A stretch of DNA of 64,000 nt from Serratia marcescens (GTDB taxonomy: Bacteria; Pseudomonadota; Gammaproteobacteria; Enterobacterales; Enterobacteriaceae): contig NZ_JARVZZ010000001.1 of assembly GCF_029846115.1 (NCBI RefSeq), forward strand, positions 310,001 through 374,000, in the 5' to 3' direction. A program made the position numbers and the translations under genes. Below the pieces are notes generated by a model that did no database searches, was not told the origin of the DNA, and saw nothing but the letters and a program-made list of their open reading frames with translations. Shown here one piece after another: positions 15,385-27,029 of the stretch. How positions within the stretch are numbered: the stretch's first letter is position 1; every line of letters starts with the position of its first letter.

Positions 15385-15864
15385 ATGAAATGCTCCATTT
15401 CCCTGTTGGCCGGCGCACTGCTGGCCGTCAGTTTCAGCACTTCGGCCATGGCGCTGGATTCGCAGGAGGTCGGTTACAATATCGAAGCACGCGGCGCGCG
15501 GCCGGTCGTGGCTCAGTTAGGCAAGGCCGGGCAGTTCAACGCCGTGGAAAACAGCATCAGGCTGGGGGACGACAGCTGGATTGCCCTGGCGCCCAAGCTG
15601 GCCGGCGGCGGCAATGCCGGCTTTACCGCCGGCATCAAATCGGCCCTCTCCGCCGCCCTGATCTACAATCCGGCGGCGGTGTTGCAGGCGCTCAACAAAG
15701 GCAACGATCTGCCGCTCAATGACATTTGCACCGCGCCGCCGGAAGTGCAAGGCGACACCGCCATCACCAGTTTCCGCCAGCGCGCAACCCACGCCTTGTC
15801 CACCGTGCGCGTTGGCGATCTCAGCGCGCCGCGCGATGCCTGCATTGCCGCTTTGAAAGGCTGA
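15385..15864 (+). CDS. Secreted/periplasmic protein of unknown function
   Basis: I do not recognise this 159-residue product. It opens with a clear Sec signal peptide (charged Met-Lys, hydrophobic core, cleavage likely after SAMA near residue 23), so it should be periplasmic or secreted. The mature part has about 135 residues, no membrane segment and three cysteines visible overall, one of them in the signal peptide, leaving a possible disulfide pair (DICTAPP and RDACIAA). The start at 15385 has AAGGAT upstream; longer upstream frames lack a signal peptide. It has its own gap before it with a TATAGT hexamer at 15319-15324 and a terminator after it, so it is likely monocistronic. It occupies the place of gltF but shows no evident similarity to it. 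Confidence 0.75.
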   Translation: MKCSISLLAGALLAVSFSTSAMALDSQEVGYNIEARGARPVVAQLGKAGQFNAVENSIRLGDDSWIALAPKLAGGGNAGFTAGIKSALSAALIYNPAAVLQALNKGNDLPLNDICTAPPEVQGDTAITSFRQRATHALSTVRVGDLSAPRDACIAALKG

Positions 15865-15884
15865 TCCGCCTCTGCCGGGCAAAA

Positions 15885-15910
15885 AAAAAGCACCCCCAGG
15901 GGTGCTTTTT
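15885..15910. terminator. Bidirectional terminator between the secreted protein gene and sspB
   Basis: AAAAAGCACCCC and GGGGTGCTTTTT form a tight inverted repeat with runs of A before and T after, so it can act in both directions. The two flanking genes are convergent. Confidence 0.88.
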
Positions 15911-15927
15911 CGTTTGTTCGCGCGGGG

Positions 15928-16428
15928 TTATTTCACCACGCGCAGCGCCGGGCGGCCACCGCGCGGCGGCTGTGGCGGCTCATCGTCCGGGCCGTTATCT
16001 TCCGCGGTATCCGGGCGATCGCCGTCGATCACCGACATCAGGGTTTCCGAAGGGATCGTCTCATTATCCAGACCTTCGAACACGCCTTCACTTTCGTCGT
16101 AGGCGGCTTCCGGTTCGAACATCGTGCCGGCGCCGTTTTCACGCGCATAGATCGCCAGCACGGCGGCCATCGGCACCGAAACCTGACGCGGCACGCCGCC
16201 GAAACGTGCGTTAAACTGCACGTCTTCGTTGCCCAACGCCAGGTTGCCTACCGCGCGCGGCGCGATATTCAGCACGATCTGGCCGTCACGCGCGAACTCC
16301 ATCGGCACCTGCACGTCCGGGCGAGTCACGTCGACCACCAGGTGCGGCGTCAGCTGGTTATCCAGCAGCCAGTCGTAGAACGCCCGCAGCAGATACGGGC
16401 GACGCGGCGTCATCTGAGACATGTCCAT
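15928..16428 (-). CDS. sspB: ClpXP specificity adaptor SspB
   Basis: Delivers ssrA-tagged proteins from stalled ribosomes to ClpXP. The 166-residue protein has the folded ssrA-binding domain (about residues 5-110), an acidic flexible linker, and the conserved C-terminal ClpX-binding tail RGGRPALRVVK. Its start lies 5 bases after the sspA stop, giving the usual sspA-sspB operon. Confidence 0.97.
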   Translation of the reverse strand: MDMSQMTPRRPYLLRAFYDWLLDNQLTPHLVVDVTRPDVQVPMEFARDGQIVLNIAPRAVGNLALGNEDVQFNARFGGVPRQVSVPMAAVLAIYARENGAGTMFEPEAAYDESEGVFEGLDNETIPSETLMSVIDGDRPDTAEDNGPDDEPPQPPRGGRPALRVVK

Positions 16429-16433
16429 CGCGC

Positions 16434-17075
16434 TTAGCCCCGGGTTTGCAGGCGCATTTCACGCTCGGCTTCGGTCAAGGAAGCCAGGAAAGCGTCGCGT
16501 TCGAAGACGCGGGTCATGTAGCCCTTCAGCTCTTTGGAACCGGCGCCGCTCAATTCGATGCCCAGCTGCGACAGACGCCACAGCAGCGGTGCCAGGTAGC
16601 AATCCACCAGACTGAACTCTTCGCTCATGAAATACGGCGTCTGACCGAAGATAGGCGCGATCGCCAACAGCTCCTCACGCAGCTGGCGACGGGCGGATTC
16701 CGCTTCCTGACCGCTGCTCTTCTCGATCTTGTCCATCAGCGAGTACCAGTTCTTCTCGATGCGCAGCATCATCAGACGGCTCTCGCCACGGGCAACCGGG
16801 TAAACCGGCATCAGCGGCGGGTGCGGGAAACGCTCATCCAGGTATTCCATGATGATGCGGGATTCATACAGGGTCAGTTCGCGATCGACCAGCGTAGGCA
16901 CCGTCTGGTAGGGGTTGAGGTCAATCAGATCTTGCGGCAGGTTATCCATTTCGACCTGCTCGATCTCGACGCTGACACCTTTCTCCGCCAGTACGATACG
17001 TACTTGATGGCTAAAAATGTCGGTCGGGCCAGAGAACAGCGTCATTACCGAACGTTTGTTGGCAGCGACAGCCAT
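16434..17075 (-). CDS. sspA: Stringent starvation protein A
   Basis: RNA polymerase-associated protein with a glutathione-S-transferase fold that helps stationary-phase survival and acid tolerance and lowers H-NS levels in E. coli. The 213-residue product matches the E. coli protein over its length; the N-terminal thioredoxin-like domain (about 10-90) and the helical domain with FSLVDCYLAPLLWRL are visible. The start was set at MAVAANKRSV rather than the longer frame because it matches the family. Followed closely by sspB. Confidence 0.97.
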   Translation of the reverse strand: MAVAANKRSVMTLFSGPTDIFSHQVRIVLAEKGVSVEIEQVEMDNLPQDLIDLNPYQTVPTLVDRELTLYESRIIMEYLDERFPHPPLMPVYPVARGESRLMMLRIEKNWYSLMDKIEKSSGQEAESARRQLREELLAIAPIFGQTPYFMSEEFSLVDCYLAPLLWRLSQLGIELSGAGSKELKGYMTRVFERDAFLASLTEAEREMRLQTRG

Positions 17076-17400
17076 GAAAACCTCCAAGTTATCTAGAAAA
17101 TACTGCGAATAGCCAACTGACAGGCTGCTATCCTGAATAATCTTGCCGCAGGCCGGCAGCACGCAGCGCGACCCGAGCCCATGAAAAACCGGCTCAGGAG
17201 GTCAACTGCACGGCGAACAGGCGCAAAAGTGGGTGATAGTTTACCAGATTTTGCTTGTTTTGTGGGGGCGGTGCGGCGAATTCATGTTGAATTGTCTGAT
17301 ATGCCACAGATTTTAGTCGGGGACGGCGGATTTCAGGCATAAAAAAACCCGGTGAAGCACCGGGTTTTTTGCGTAAATCGCACTGCCGAGGCAGCGAAAA
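17076..17400. other. Intergenic region between rpsI and sspA
   Basis: This 325-base gap must hold the sspA promoter and leader, but no confident -10/-35 pair was picked. Besides the rpsI terminator at its left edge I see nothing coding in it. Confidence 0.5.
17341..17371 (-). terminator. rplM-rpsI operon terminator
   Basis: ACCCGGTG and CACCGGGT form an 8-base stem with a three-base loop, flanked by A and T runs. It lies about 30 bases after the rpsI stop on the minus strand. Confidence 0.88.
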
Positions 17401-18440
<1,040 letters not shown>

Positions 18441-18501
18441 TTTTTGAATGGAAAATAAATTTATCGCCGGCGGCAGGCAACCGGCGATAGGCCCGGCGGA
18501 C

Positions 18502-19629
18502 TCAGGGCAGATGCGGCAGCTTAAGGTACTCTTCGCTCTGCATTTCCTGCAGGCGAGACAGGCAGCGCTGGTACTCGAACTTCAGCCGCTCCCCCTGGTA
18601 GATCTCGAACATCGACGCCTCGGCGCCGATCACCAGCTTGACGTGTCGCTCGTAGAATTCGTCCACCAGCGCCAGGAAGCGGCGCGCAGTATTCTCTTTC
18701 AACGGCCCCATCACCTGCACATTATACAGGATCACGCTGTGATACAGCCGCGACAGCGCAATGTAGTCCAGTTGGCTGCGCGCCTCTTCGCACAGCGTGT
18801 GGAAATCCACCGCCAGCACGCCGTCCACCGAACGGATCGCCTGCAGCGGCCGATGGTTGATCTGCAGCACCGGCGCGTCCTCCCCCGCCTTGCCCGCCAG
18901 CTTGACGAACATCCGATCCAGGGTCTCGCGCGTCTGGTCGCTCAGCGGCGTCAGGTAGAGGTGCGCCTGGGTCAGGGTACGCAGACGATAGTCGATACCG
19001 GCGTCGACGTTCATCACGTCGCAGTACTCATTGATCAGATCGATAGCCGGCAGGAAACGCGCCCGCTGCAGGCCGTTGCGGTACAGATCGTCCGGCGGGA
19101 TGTTCGACGTGGCCACCAGCGTGATACCACGCGCGAACAGCGCCTGCAGCAGCGTGGCCAGCAGCATGGCGTCGGTGATGTCGGACACGAAGAATTCGTC
19201 GAAGCACAACACATCGGTCTCGGCCTTGAAGCCGTCGGCAACGATGTCCAGCGGGTTTTCCCGCCCCTGCAACTCGGTCAGCTCTTCATGCACTCGCAAC
19301 ATGAAGCGGTGAAAGTGCAGGCGCATTTTGCGATCGCCCGGCAGGCTGTGGAAGAACATGTCCATCAACCAGGTTTTGCCGCGCCCAACGCCGCCCCACA
19401 TATACAGCCCCTGCACCGGACGCTGCGGCGCCGTTTCGCCGCCCTTGCCCAGCAAACGGCTGAGCTTGCCGCGCAGCCCGCCGGCCGGCGCGCTCGCCGC
19501 GGGCTTTTGCAGCAGGGCCTGATAAATGCGATCCAGTTGAGTCATGGCCCGACGTTGAACCTCATCGGCCTGATATTCCCCCGCGTCCAGCGCCTGCTGG
19601 TAGCGAGATAACGGTGATAGTGCCTGCAT
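18502..19629 (-). CDS. zapE: Cell division protein ZapE (AFG1-like ATPase)
   Basis: P-loop ATPase that associates with the Z-ring and is needed during stress-filamentation in E. coli. The 375-residue protein has the same length as the E. coli one. Walker A GGVGRGKTWLMD is near residue 78, Walker B VLCFDEFF near residue 140, and the sensor region VATSNIPPDDLYRNGLQR follows. It is transcribed divergently from zapG, with 231 bases between them. Confidence 0.95.
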   Translation of the reverse strand: MQALSPLSRYQQALDAGEYQADEVQRRAMTQLDRIYQALLQKPAASAPAGGLRGKLSRLLGKGGETAPQRPVQGLYMWGGVGRGKTWLMDMFFHSLPGDRKMRLHFHRFMLRVHEELTELQGRENPLDIVADGFKAETDVLCFDEFFVSDITDAMLLATLLQALFARGITLVATSNIPPDDLYRNGLQRARFLPAIDLINEYCDVMNVDAGIDYRLRTLTQAHLYLTPLSDQTRETLDRMFVKLAGKAGEDAPVLQINHRPLQAIRSVDGVLAVDFHTLCEEARSQLDYIALSRLYHSVILYNVQVMGPLKENTARRFLALVDEFYERHVKLVIGAEASMFEIYQGERLKFEYQRCLSRLQEMQSEEYLKLPHLP

Positions 19630-19860
19630 CTGTTCGATGTTCCCTAAGAACGCTTAGAAATTATTTAGCCAACGTTGGCGGCAAGTTGATGCCGATTCGC
19701 ACCGTTATCGCCACAAATGCCCGCTGCGGGCGCCGCTGAAAACCCTGTAAAAATTAGGTGGAAGCGCATCAGGATTCCACTCGGACAAGGTTAACGGTTA
19801 TAGTGGATATTATTAAGTGAAAAATCCCTGCGGAACAACGAAGTCAAAATAGGAGTCATC

Positions 19861-20262
19861 ATGACCTGGGAGTATGCGCTGATTGGTTTGGTCGTCGGTA
19901 TCGTGATTGGTGCGGTGGCGATGCGTTTTGGCAACCGTAAATTACGTCAACAACAAGTCCTGCAGAACGAGCTGGACAAGAGCAAAACCGAGCTGGAAGA
20001 GTACCGTCAGGAGCTGGTCGGCCACTTTGCCCGCAGCGCCGAGCTGCTGGACAACATGGCTCGCGACTATCGCCAGCTGTATCAGCACATGGCGAAAAGC
20101 TCCAACAACCTGCTGCCGGATCTGCCGATGCAGGAGAACCCGTTCCGCTATCGCCTGACCGAAGCGGAAGCAGACAACGATCAGGCGCCGGTGGAAATGC
20201 CGCGCGACTATTCGGAAGGCGCCTCCGGCCTGCTGCGCGGCCAAAGCGCGCGCCGCGACTGA
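19861..20262 (+). CDS. zapG: Z-ring associated / envelope protein ZapG (YhcB, DUF1043)
   Basis: Inner-membrane protein with one N-terminal transmembrane helix (about residues 4-22) and a long cytoplasmic coiled coil (about 25-75) followed by a disordered tail. E. coli YhcB links division and cell-width control. The 133-residue length and PRDYSEGASGLLR near the C-terminus identify it. The start has AGGAG 5 bases upstream, and a terminator follows within 15 bases. Confidence 0.95.
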   Translation: MTWEYALIGLVVGIVIGAVAMRFGNRKLRQQQVLQNELDKSKTELEEYRQELVGHFARSAELLDNMARDYRQLYQHMAKSSNNLLPDLPMQENPFRYRLTEAEADNDQAPVEMPRDYSEGASGLLRGQSARRD

Positions 20263-20275
20263 TATCCCTTCTTCG

Positions 20276-20300
20276 CCCGCGGGGCCACCCGCGGGTTTAT
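20276..20300 (+). terminator. Probable zapG terminator
   Basis: Two copies of the self-complementary octamer CCCGCGGG (20276-20283 and 20288-20295) form a stem with a four-base loop, followed by TTTATT. Confidence 0.7.
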
Positions 20301-20443
20301 TCCCCCTTTGTGCCTTATTGACCTTCCTTCGCATTACCTTTACTGAACTTTGCACGCAAATTCACGGTCTTACCCTTCACTATGACAAGGTGATTGCCTT
20401 ATCATCAAATTTTCATCGGCAGGTATTGAGAGAGTTATCATCA

Positions 20444-21814
20444 ATGAAGAAAAAGTCTTTAATTCTTAGTGCATTGGCAATGAGCCTCGGCCTGGCGCTC
20501 AGCGCTGTACCGGTGGCCAACGCGGCCCTGCCCGTCGCTGTTCAGGGGCAGCCGCTGCCGAGCCTGGCGCCGATGCTGGAAAAAGTCTTGCCCGCCGTAG
20601 TGAGCGTGCATGTCGCAGGCACCCAGGTGCAGCGTCAACAGCTGCCGGAAGAGTTCAGACGCTTCTTCGGCCCCAATTTCCCCGGCCAGCAGCAGAGCTC
20701 CCGCCCGTTTGAAGGGCTGGGTTCCGGCGTCATCATCGACGCTGCCAAAGGCTACGTGCTGACCAACAACCACGTCATCAACAACGCCGATAAAATCCGC
20801 GTGCAGTTGAACGACGGCCGTGAACTGGACGCCAAGCTGGTCGGCCGCGATGAGCAATCCGACATCGCTCTGCTGCAGCTCAGCGACACCAAAAACCTGA
20901 CCGCCATCAAGATGGCCGATTCCGACCAGCTGCGCGTCGGCGACTTCGCCGTGGCGGTCGGCAACCCGTTTGGCCTGGGCCAAACCGCCACTTCAGGCAT
21001 CATCTCGGCGCTGGGCCGCACCGGCCTGAATCTGGAGGGGCTGGAAAACTTCATTCAGACCGACGCCTCGATCAACCGCGGCAACTCCGGCGGCGCATTG
21101 GTTAACCTGAACGGCGAACTGATCGGTATCAATACCGCCATTTTGGCGCCGAGCGGCGGCAACGTCGGCATCGGCTTCGCCATTCCGAGCAATATGGCGC
21201 AGAACCTGAGCCAGCAGCTGATTGAATTCGGCGAAGTGAAACGCGGTCTGCTTGGCATCAAGGGCAGTGAAATGACCCCGGACATGGCCAAAGCCTTCAA
21301 CACCGACGCGCAGCGCGGCGCCTTCGTCAGCGAAGTGCTGCCGAAATCCGCCGCCGCCAAGGCCGGCATCAAAGCCGGGGATATTCTGGTTTCCGTCGAC
21401 GGCAAGCCGGTGAACAGCTTCGCCGAGCTGCGCGCCAAAGTCGGCACCACTGCACCGGGCAAAACCCTCAAAGTGGGCCTGCTGCGCGATGGCAAACCGC
21501 AGGAAGTCTCGGTCACGCTGGACAACAGCGAGAGCGCCTCGACCAACGCCGAAACGCTGTCGCCGGCGCTGCAGGGGGTTTCCCTCAGCAATGGCGCACT
21601 GCCGACTGGCGACAAGGGCGTGAAGGTGGAGAACGTGGATAAAGGCTCGACGGCGGCACAGATCGGCTTGCAAAAAGGCGACGTGATCATCGGCGTCAAC
21701 CGCCAGCGCGTGGACAGCATCACCGCGCTGCGCAAGGTGCTGGAAACCAAACCACCGGTGATGGCGCTCAATATCGTGCGCGGTAACGAAACCATTTATC
21801 TGCTGCTGCGTTAA
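20444..21814 (+). CDS. degQ: Periplasmic serine endoprotease DegQ
   Basis: HtrA-family protease/chaperone that degrades misfolded periplasmic proteins. The 456-residue product has a Sec signal peptide cleaved after VANA, a trypsin-like domain with the triad in TNNHVIN (His), SDIALLQL (Asp) and INRGNSGGAL (Ser), and two PDZ domains (about residues 285-365 and 390-455). The LA loop is shorter than in DegP, and the gene precedes degS as in E. coli, so DegQ is preferred over DegP. The start at 20444 is the one that exposes the signal peptide. Confidence 0.96.
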   Translation: MKKKSLILSALAMSLGLALSAVPVANAALPVAVQGQPLPSLAPMLEKVLPAVVSVHVAGTQVQRQQLPEEFRRFFGPNFPGQQQSSRPFEGLGSGVIIDAAKGYVLTNNHVINNADKIRVQLNDGRELDAKLVGRDEQSDIALLQLSDTKNLTAIKMADSDQLRVGDFAVAVGNPFGLGQTATSGIISALGRTGLNLEGLENFIQTDASINRGNSGGALVNLNGELIGINTAILAPSGGNVGIGFAIPSNMAQNLSQQLIEFGEVKRGLLGIKGSEMTPDMAKAFNTDAQRGAFVSEVLPKSAAAKAGIKAGDILVSVDGKPVNSFAELRAKVGTTAPGKTLKVGLLRDGKPQEVSVTLDNSESASTNAETLSPALQGVSLSNGALPTGDKGVKVENVDKGSTAAQIGLQKGDVIIGVNRQRVDSITALRKVLETKPPVMALNIVRGNETIYLLLR

Positions 21815-21902
21815 TTTGTGCAAAAACCGGGCTCGGTGACATACTGCGCCCGGTTAACTCATGCTATCCTCCGAACATCGTTCACCACACCACGAAAACT
21901 CC

Positions 21903-22961
21903 ATGTTTGCTAAGCTCTTGCGTTCCGTCGTTATCGGTCTCATCGTTGCCGGCCTGCTGTTGGTCGCCCTGCCCATGCTGCGCTCTTCCAACGGCCTGTT
22001 TGCAGAGAAAACCGAGAATACCAGCGACGAAACACCGGTGAGCTACAACAAGGCGGTGCGCCGCGCCGCACCCGCCGTGGTGAACATCTACAACCGCAAC
22101 CTGAACGGCGCCACCAACGTGCTGTCGCTCGGTTCCGGCGTGATCATGAACGAGCGCGGTTATATCATCACCAACCGCCACGTGATCAAAGACGCCCAGC
22201 AGATCACCGTGGTGTTGCAGGATGGCCGCCGCTACGAAGCGCTGCTGGTCGGCTCCGACGGCCTGACCGATTTGGCGGTGCTGAAGATCGATCCCGGCAA
22301 CCTGCCGGTGATCCCGACCAACAAAAACCGCGTTGCCCACGTCGGCGACGTAGTGCTGGCGATCGGCAACCCGTATAACCTGGGGCAAACCGTGACTCAG
22401 GGTATCCTCAGCGCCACCGGGCGAATCAGTATGAGCACCACCGGCCGGCAAACATTCCTGCAGACCGACGCCTCAATCAACCGCGGCAACTCCGGCGGCG
22501 CGCTGGTCAACTCGCTGGGCGAGCTGATCGGTATCAATACCCTGACCTATGACAAAATCACCGATGGCGAAACGCCGGAAGGCCTCGGCTTCGCCATTCC
22601 GATCGAACTGGCCACCAAAATCATGGACAAGCTGATCCGCGACGGCCGCGTGATCCGCGGCTATTTCGGTATTCAGGGCAAGGAGATTATTCCACTGCGC
22701 TCGTCCAACTCCGGCATCGATCGCCTGCAGGGCATCATCGTGACCGAAATTACGCCGAACGGCCCGGCGAGCAGCGCCGGTTTCCAGATCAACGACATCA
22801 TCATCAACGTGGATAACAAACCGGCGGTGTCCGTGCTGGAGACCATGGACCAGGTGGCGGAGATCAGGCCGGGCACCGAGATACCGGTCATCGTGCTGCG
22901 CGACGGCAAGCGTATTACATTGAAAATGACGGTGGGTGAATTCCCGGAAGACAGCAATTAA
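21903..22961 (+). CDS. degS: Inner-membrane stress-sensor protease DegS
   Basis: Site-1 protease that cleaves RseA when its PDZ domain binds unassembled outer-membrane protein C-termini, starting the sigma-E response. The 352-residue protein has one N-terminal membrane anchor (about residues 5-27), a protease domain with TNRHVIK, DLAVLKID and INRGNSGGALVN, and a single PDZ domain. Its start follows degQ by 88 bases; that gap contains an inverted repeat AACCGGGC/GCCCGGTT that could form a hairpin and separate the two transcripts. Confidence 0.96.
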   Translation: MFAKLLRSVVIGLIVAGLLLVALPMLRSSNGLFAEKTENTSDETPVSYNKAVRRAAPAVVNIYNRNLNGATNVLSLGSGVIMNERGYIITNRHVIKDAQQITVVLQDGRRYEALLVGSDGLTDLAVLKIDPGNLPVIPTNKNRVAHVGDVVLAIGNPYNLGQTVTQGILSATGRISMSTTGRQTFLQTDASINRGNSGGALVNSLGELIGINTLTYDKITDGETPEGLGFAIPIELATKIMDKLIRDGRVIRGYFGIQGKEIIPLRSSNSGIDRLQGIIVTEITPNGPASSAGFQINDIIINVDNKPAVSVLETMDQVAEIRPGTEIPVIVLRDGKRITLKMTVGEFPEDSN

Positions 22962-22963
22962 AA

Positions 22964-22996
22964 AAAGGGCCGGCATTGATAGCCGGCCCTTTGATT
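22964..22996. terminator. degS/murA bidirectional terminator
   Basis: AAAGGGCCGGC and GCCGGCCCTTT form an 11-base stem with a seven-base loop. A-rich sequence precedes it and T-rich sequence follows, between the convergent degS and murA genes. Confidence 0.88.
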
Positions 22997-23033
22997 TTCA
23001 TCCTGCCGACGCAGCCGCGCCGGCGCGAATCAC

Positions 23034-24311
<1,278 letters not shown>

Positions 24312-24348
24312 CTAATCTGAAGCTGCCCGCCCGGCAGGGCAAACAGCC

Positions 24349-24603
24349 TTAAAATCCGTTGAGTTTGCGGTCTCGCTGCCACTCTTCAGGGGTGTACGCC
24401 TTGATAGACAAGGCATGAATGCGGTTGTCCGCAATGTATTCCATCAGCGGTGCGTAAACCGTCTGCTGTTTTTTGACGCGGCTCATGCCGGCGAACAGTT
24501 CACCGACCACAATCGCTTGAAAATGACTGCCGTCGCCCGTCACATGTGCTTCATCCAGTGCCAATGCCTGCATCAGCACGTCTTTAATCTCGTTGGTTTC
24601 CAT
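24349..24603 (-). CDS. ibaG: BolA-family protein IbaG (YrbA)
   Basis: Small 84-residue BolA-like protein; in E. coli acid-responsive and thought to work with monothiol glutaredoxin in Fe-S handling. The conserved [15 protein letters not shown] and [12 protein letters not shown] segments and the invariant His for cluster ligation ([15 protein letters not shown]) are present. Gene order ibaG-murA is as in E. coli, but here a strong terminator separates it from mlaB. Confidence 0.95.
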   Translation of the reverse strand: METNEIKDVLMQALALDEAHVTGDGSHFQAIVVGELFAGMSRVKKQQTVYAPLMEYIADNRIHALSIKAYTPEEWQRDRKLNGF

Positions 24604-24681
24604 AGTATCCAGTTCTGCCGCTAAAGGATCATAAACAGCCTAGTATCTTAGTGGAATACGATGTTTTCTTAAACTAAAGAA

Positions 24682-24706
24682 AAAGCCCCTGCATAACAGG
24701 GGCTTT
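24682..24706 (-). terminator. Terminator after mlaB
   Basis: A perfect 10-base stem AAAGCCCCTG/CAGGGGCTTT with loop CATAA lies between mlaB and ibaG. On the minus strand it is followed by a TTTCTTTAGTTTAAG tract. It implies that ibaG-murA is transcribed separately from mlaFEDCB. Confidence 0.85.
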
Positions 24707-24743
24707 GTATCGTTTTACCACGCAAGGGCGTCGTGAAACGCCG

Positions 24744-25046
24744 CTAACCGGCGGTATCGACAGGCATTATCGCCTGCAGGTTGTAGAGCGCGATCAGCGT
24801 TTTCAGGCGCTCGGTGGCACCGAAAATTTTCAACGCTACGCCGCGCTCGCGCTGCTCTTCCTGCAAATGCAGCAACAGCGCCAGCCCGGCGGAGTCCACG
24901 CGCTGCAGTTGCGCCACGTCGATCGCGGTTTTATCCGCCATCAACGCGTCGCGCTGCCGCCACAGCGGCTGCAGCGTTTCCCGGTCCAGTTCACCGCGCA
25001 GGATCAGCGTCTGCTGCTCTGATTCGAAGCTGAGCGCTGCCGACAT
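24744..25046 (-). CDS. mlaB: Phospholipid ABC transporter STAS protein MlaB
   Basis: Cytoplasmic STAS-domain subunit that binds MlaF and is needed for activity of the MlaFEDB complex. The 100-residue product has the STAS pattern VDSAGLALLLHLQEEQ. The start is [12 protein letters not shown], whose ATG overlaps the mlaC stop by one base (TGATG), so the two are coupled. Confidence 0.93.
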   Translation of the reverse strand: MSAALSFESEQQTLILRGELDRETLQPLWRQRDALMADKTAIDVAQLQRVDSAGLALLLHLQEEQRERGVALKIFGATERLKTLIALYNLQAIMPVDTAG

Positions 25047-25675
25047 CAGTTTTTCTTGTCCAGCGTGATAGGCTGCGCGGCGGCGGCCTGCAGCTGTTTG
25101 GTCAGGCCGTCGATGCCCTGAGTACGCAGCGTAGACGCCCACTCATTCTGCTTGGTGGTGATCATGCTGACGCCTTCGGCGATCATGTCATACGCCTGCC
25201 AGTAGCCGGTTTTGCTGTTCTTGCGCCATTGGAAATCCAGACGCACCGGCGGGCGGCCACCGTTGTCGATGATGGTGACGCGAATGGCCACGATGTCGGC
25301 ATTGCCCAGCGGCTGTTCAGGCGCGATCTGATAAGTTTGGCCGTGGTACATCGCCAGCGCCTGGCCGTAAGCCTGCTCCAGGTAAGACTGGAAGGCGGTG
25401 AAGTAGGCTTCGCGCTGCGCAGGCGTCGCCTCTTTATAGTAACGCCCCAGCACCAGCGCGCCGGCGTATTTCACCTGCACGAACGGCATCAGTTCCTGGT
25501 GGACGATGGAGCGCAGGTAGTTCGGGTCCTGCTTGATCTTCGGCTGTTCGTTTTTCAAACGGCTGAAGGTCTTCTGCGCCGCGTCTTGCATCATGCTGTA
25601 AGGATTGGTTTGGTCGGCTGCGCTCGCCAGCGGTGCAACCACCAGCAGAGCCACCATCAGTAAACGTTTAAACAT
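25046..25675 (-). CDS. mlaC: Periplasmic phospholipid-binding protein MlaC
   Basis: Soluble shuttle that carries phospholipids between the outer-membrane MlaA-OmpC complex and inner-membrane MlaFEDB. The 209-residue precursor has a signal peptide (cleavage after ASAA) and the MlaC/Ttg2D domain with [13 protein letters not shown] and the RLDFQWRK strand. It lies 14 bases after mlaD. Confidence 0.96.
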   Translation of the reverse strand: MFKRLLMVALLVVAPLASAADQTNPYSMMQDAAQKTFSRLKNEQPKIKQDPNYLRSIVHQELMPFVQVKYAGALVLGRYYKEATPAQREAYFTAFQSYLEQAYGQALAMYHGQTYQIAPEQPLGNADIVAIRVTIIDNGGRPPVRLDFQWRKNSKTGYWQAYDMIAEGVSMITTKQNEWASTLRTQGIDGLTKQLQAAAAQPITLDKKN

Positions 25676-25689
25676 GCAGGTATCCTCTC

Positions 25690-26238
25690 TTAATGATTTG
25701 GAACAGCGGGTTGCGGTGTGGCGCCGGCAGCCGGCTCAGCGGCCGCGTCTCCCGGTTTGGCGCTGTCCTGACCGCCGCTTTTATACAGGAACTGGCCGAT
25801 CAGGTCTTCCAGAACCATGGCTGATTTGGTGTCCTGAATGGTGCCGCCGTCTTTCAGGATGGTGGTGCCCATATCAGGATCTTCGAAGCCCACGTTAAGC
25901 GCCAGATATTGCTCGCCCAGCAGGCCGGAGGTGCGGATCGCCAGCGAGCTGGTATCCGGGATTTGGTCGTACTTTTTCTGGATATCCAGCGCCACGCGTG
26001 GCGTGTAGGTTTTCGAATCGAGTTCGATGTCCGCTACGCGGCCGATCACCACGCCGCCAATTTTCACCGGCGAACGCGGCTTCAGGCCGCCGATGTTGTC
26101 GAACGTCGCGTAAATGCGGTAGGTCGGCTCGCTGCCGATCGATTTAAGGTTCGCCACCTGCAGGCAGATAAACACGATGGCGCACAGCGCAATCAGCATA
26201 AATGCCCCAACCCAGATTTCACTCTTCTTCGTTTGCAT
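25690..26238 (-). CDS. mlaD: Phospholipid ABC transporter MCE-domain protein MlaD
   Basis: Inner-membrane anchored MCE protein that forms a hexameric ring on MlaE. The 182-residue product starts [11 protein letters not shown], with one transmembrane helix (about residues 8-28), then the MCE domain with [17 protein letters not shown], and a Pro/Ala-rich tail. It lies 4 bases after mlaE. Confidence 0.96.
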   Translation of the reverse strand: MQTKKSEIWVGAFMLIALCAIVFICLQVANLKSIGSEPTYRIYATFDNIGGLKPRSPVKIGGVVIGRVADIELDSKTYTPRVALDIQKKYDQIPDTSSLAIRTSGLLGEQYLALNVGFEDPDMGTTILKDGGTIQDTKSAMVLEDLIGQFLYKSGGQDSAKPGDAAAEPAAGATPQPAVPNH

Positions 26239-26242
26239 CGAA

Positions 26243-27025
26243 TCAATTCCCAAACATCAGTGCTGTCAGCACGAAATCCAATCCCAACACCGCCAGTGAC
26301 GAATGCACCACGGTACGCGTCGTCGCCCGGCTAATCCCTTCAGAGGTAGGCACGGCGTCGTACCCGTTGAAAATGGCAATCCAGGTTACGGTAATGGCGA
26401 ATACCACGCTTTTGATCAGGCAGTTGAGCAGATCTTTTTTCCACTCTACGGCGCCCTGCATCGCCGACCAGAAGAAGCCGCTGTCGATGCCCTTCCAGTC
26501 CACGCCGACCACCGAGCCGCCCCAAATGCCGATCGCCACGAAAATGATGGTCAACAGCGGCATGCTGATGAGCCCCGCCCAGAAGCGCGGCGCCACGATG
26601 CGCCGCAGCGGATCGACCGCCATCATTTCCAGGCTGGAGATCTGTTCCGTCGCCTTCATCAGGCCGATTTCCGCCGTGAGCGCGGAACCGGCGCGGCCGG
26701 CGAACAGCAGCGCCGTCACCACCGGCCCCAGTTCACGCAGCAGCGACAGCGCCACCATCATGCCGAGGCTGGCCTCGGCGCTGTAGGTGGTGAGCACGAT
26801 ATAGCCCTGCAGGCCCAGCACCATACCGATGAACAGCCCGGAGACCATGATGATCAGCAGCGACTGCACGCCGACGCTGTAGAGCTGTTTCAACAACAGC
26901 GGCCACTGCTTGCCGGGTTCCGGCCGGCCAATCAACGCGTTGAACAGCATCAACCCGGCGCGGCCGAAGCTGGCGCTGGTGTTGATGCCACTGCGCCCCA
27001 AGGACGCTAACGCTCTTAATAACAT
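26243..27025 (-). CDS. mlaE: Phospholipid ABC transporter permease MlaE
   Basis: Integral membrane permease of the MlaFEDB complex that keeps outer-membrane lipid asymmetry. 260 residues, the same length as E. coli. Several hydrophobic helices are visible together with the conserved coupling segment [17 protein letters not shown] and [10 protein letters not shown]. It starts 4 bases after mlaF. Confidence 0.97.
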   Translation of the reverse strand: MLLRALASLGRSGINTSASFGRAGLMLFNALIGRPEPGKQWPLLLKQLYSVGVQSLLIIMVSGLFIGMVLGLQGYIVLTTYSAEASLGMMVALSLLRELGPVVTALLFAGRAGSALTAEIGLMKATEQISSLEMMAVDPLRRIVAPRFWAGLISMPLLTIIFVAIGIWGGSVVGVDWKGIDSGFFWSAMQGAVEWKKDLLNCLIKSVVFAITVTWIAIFNGYDAVPTSEGISRATTRTVVHSSLAVLGLDFVLTALMFGN

Positions 27026-27029
27026 GAGC

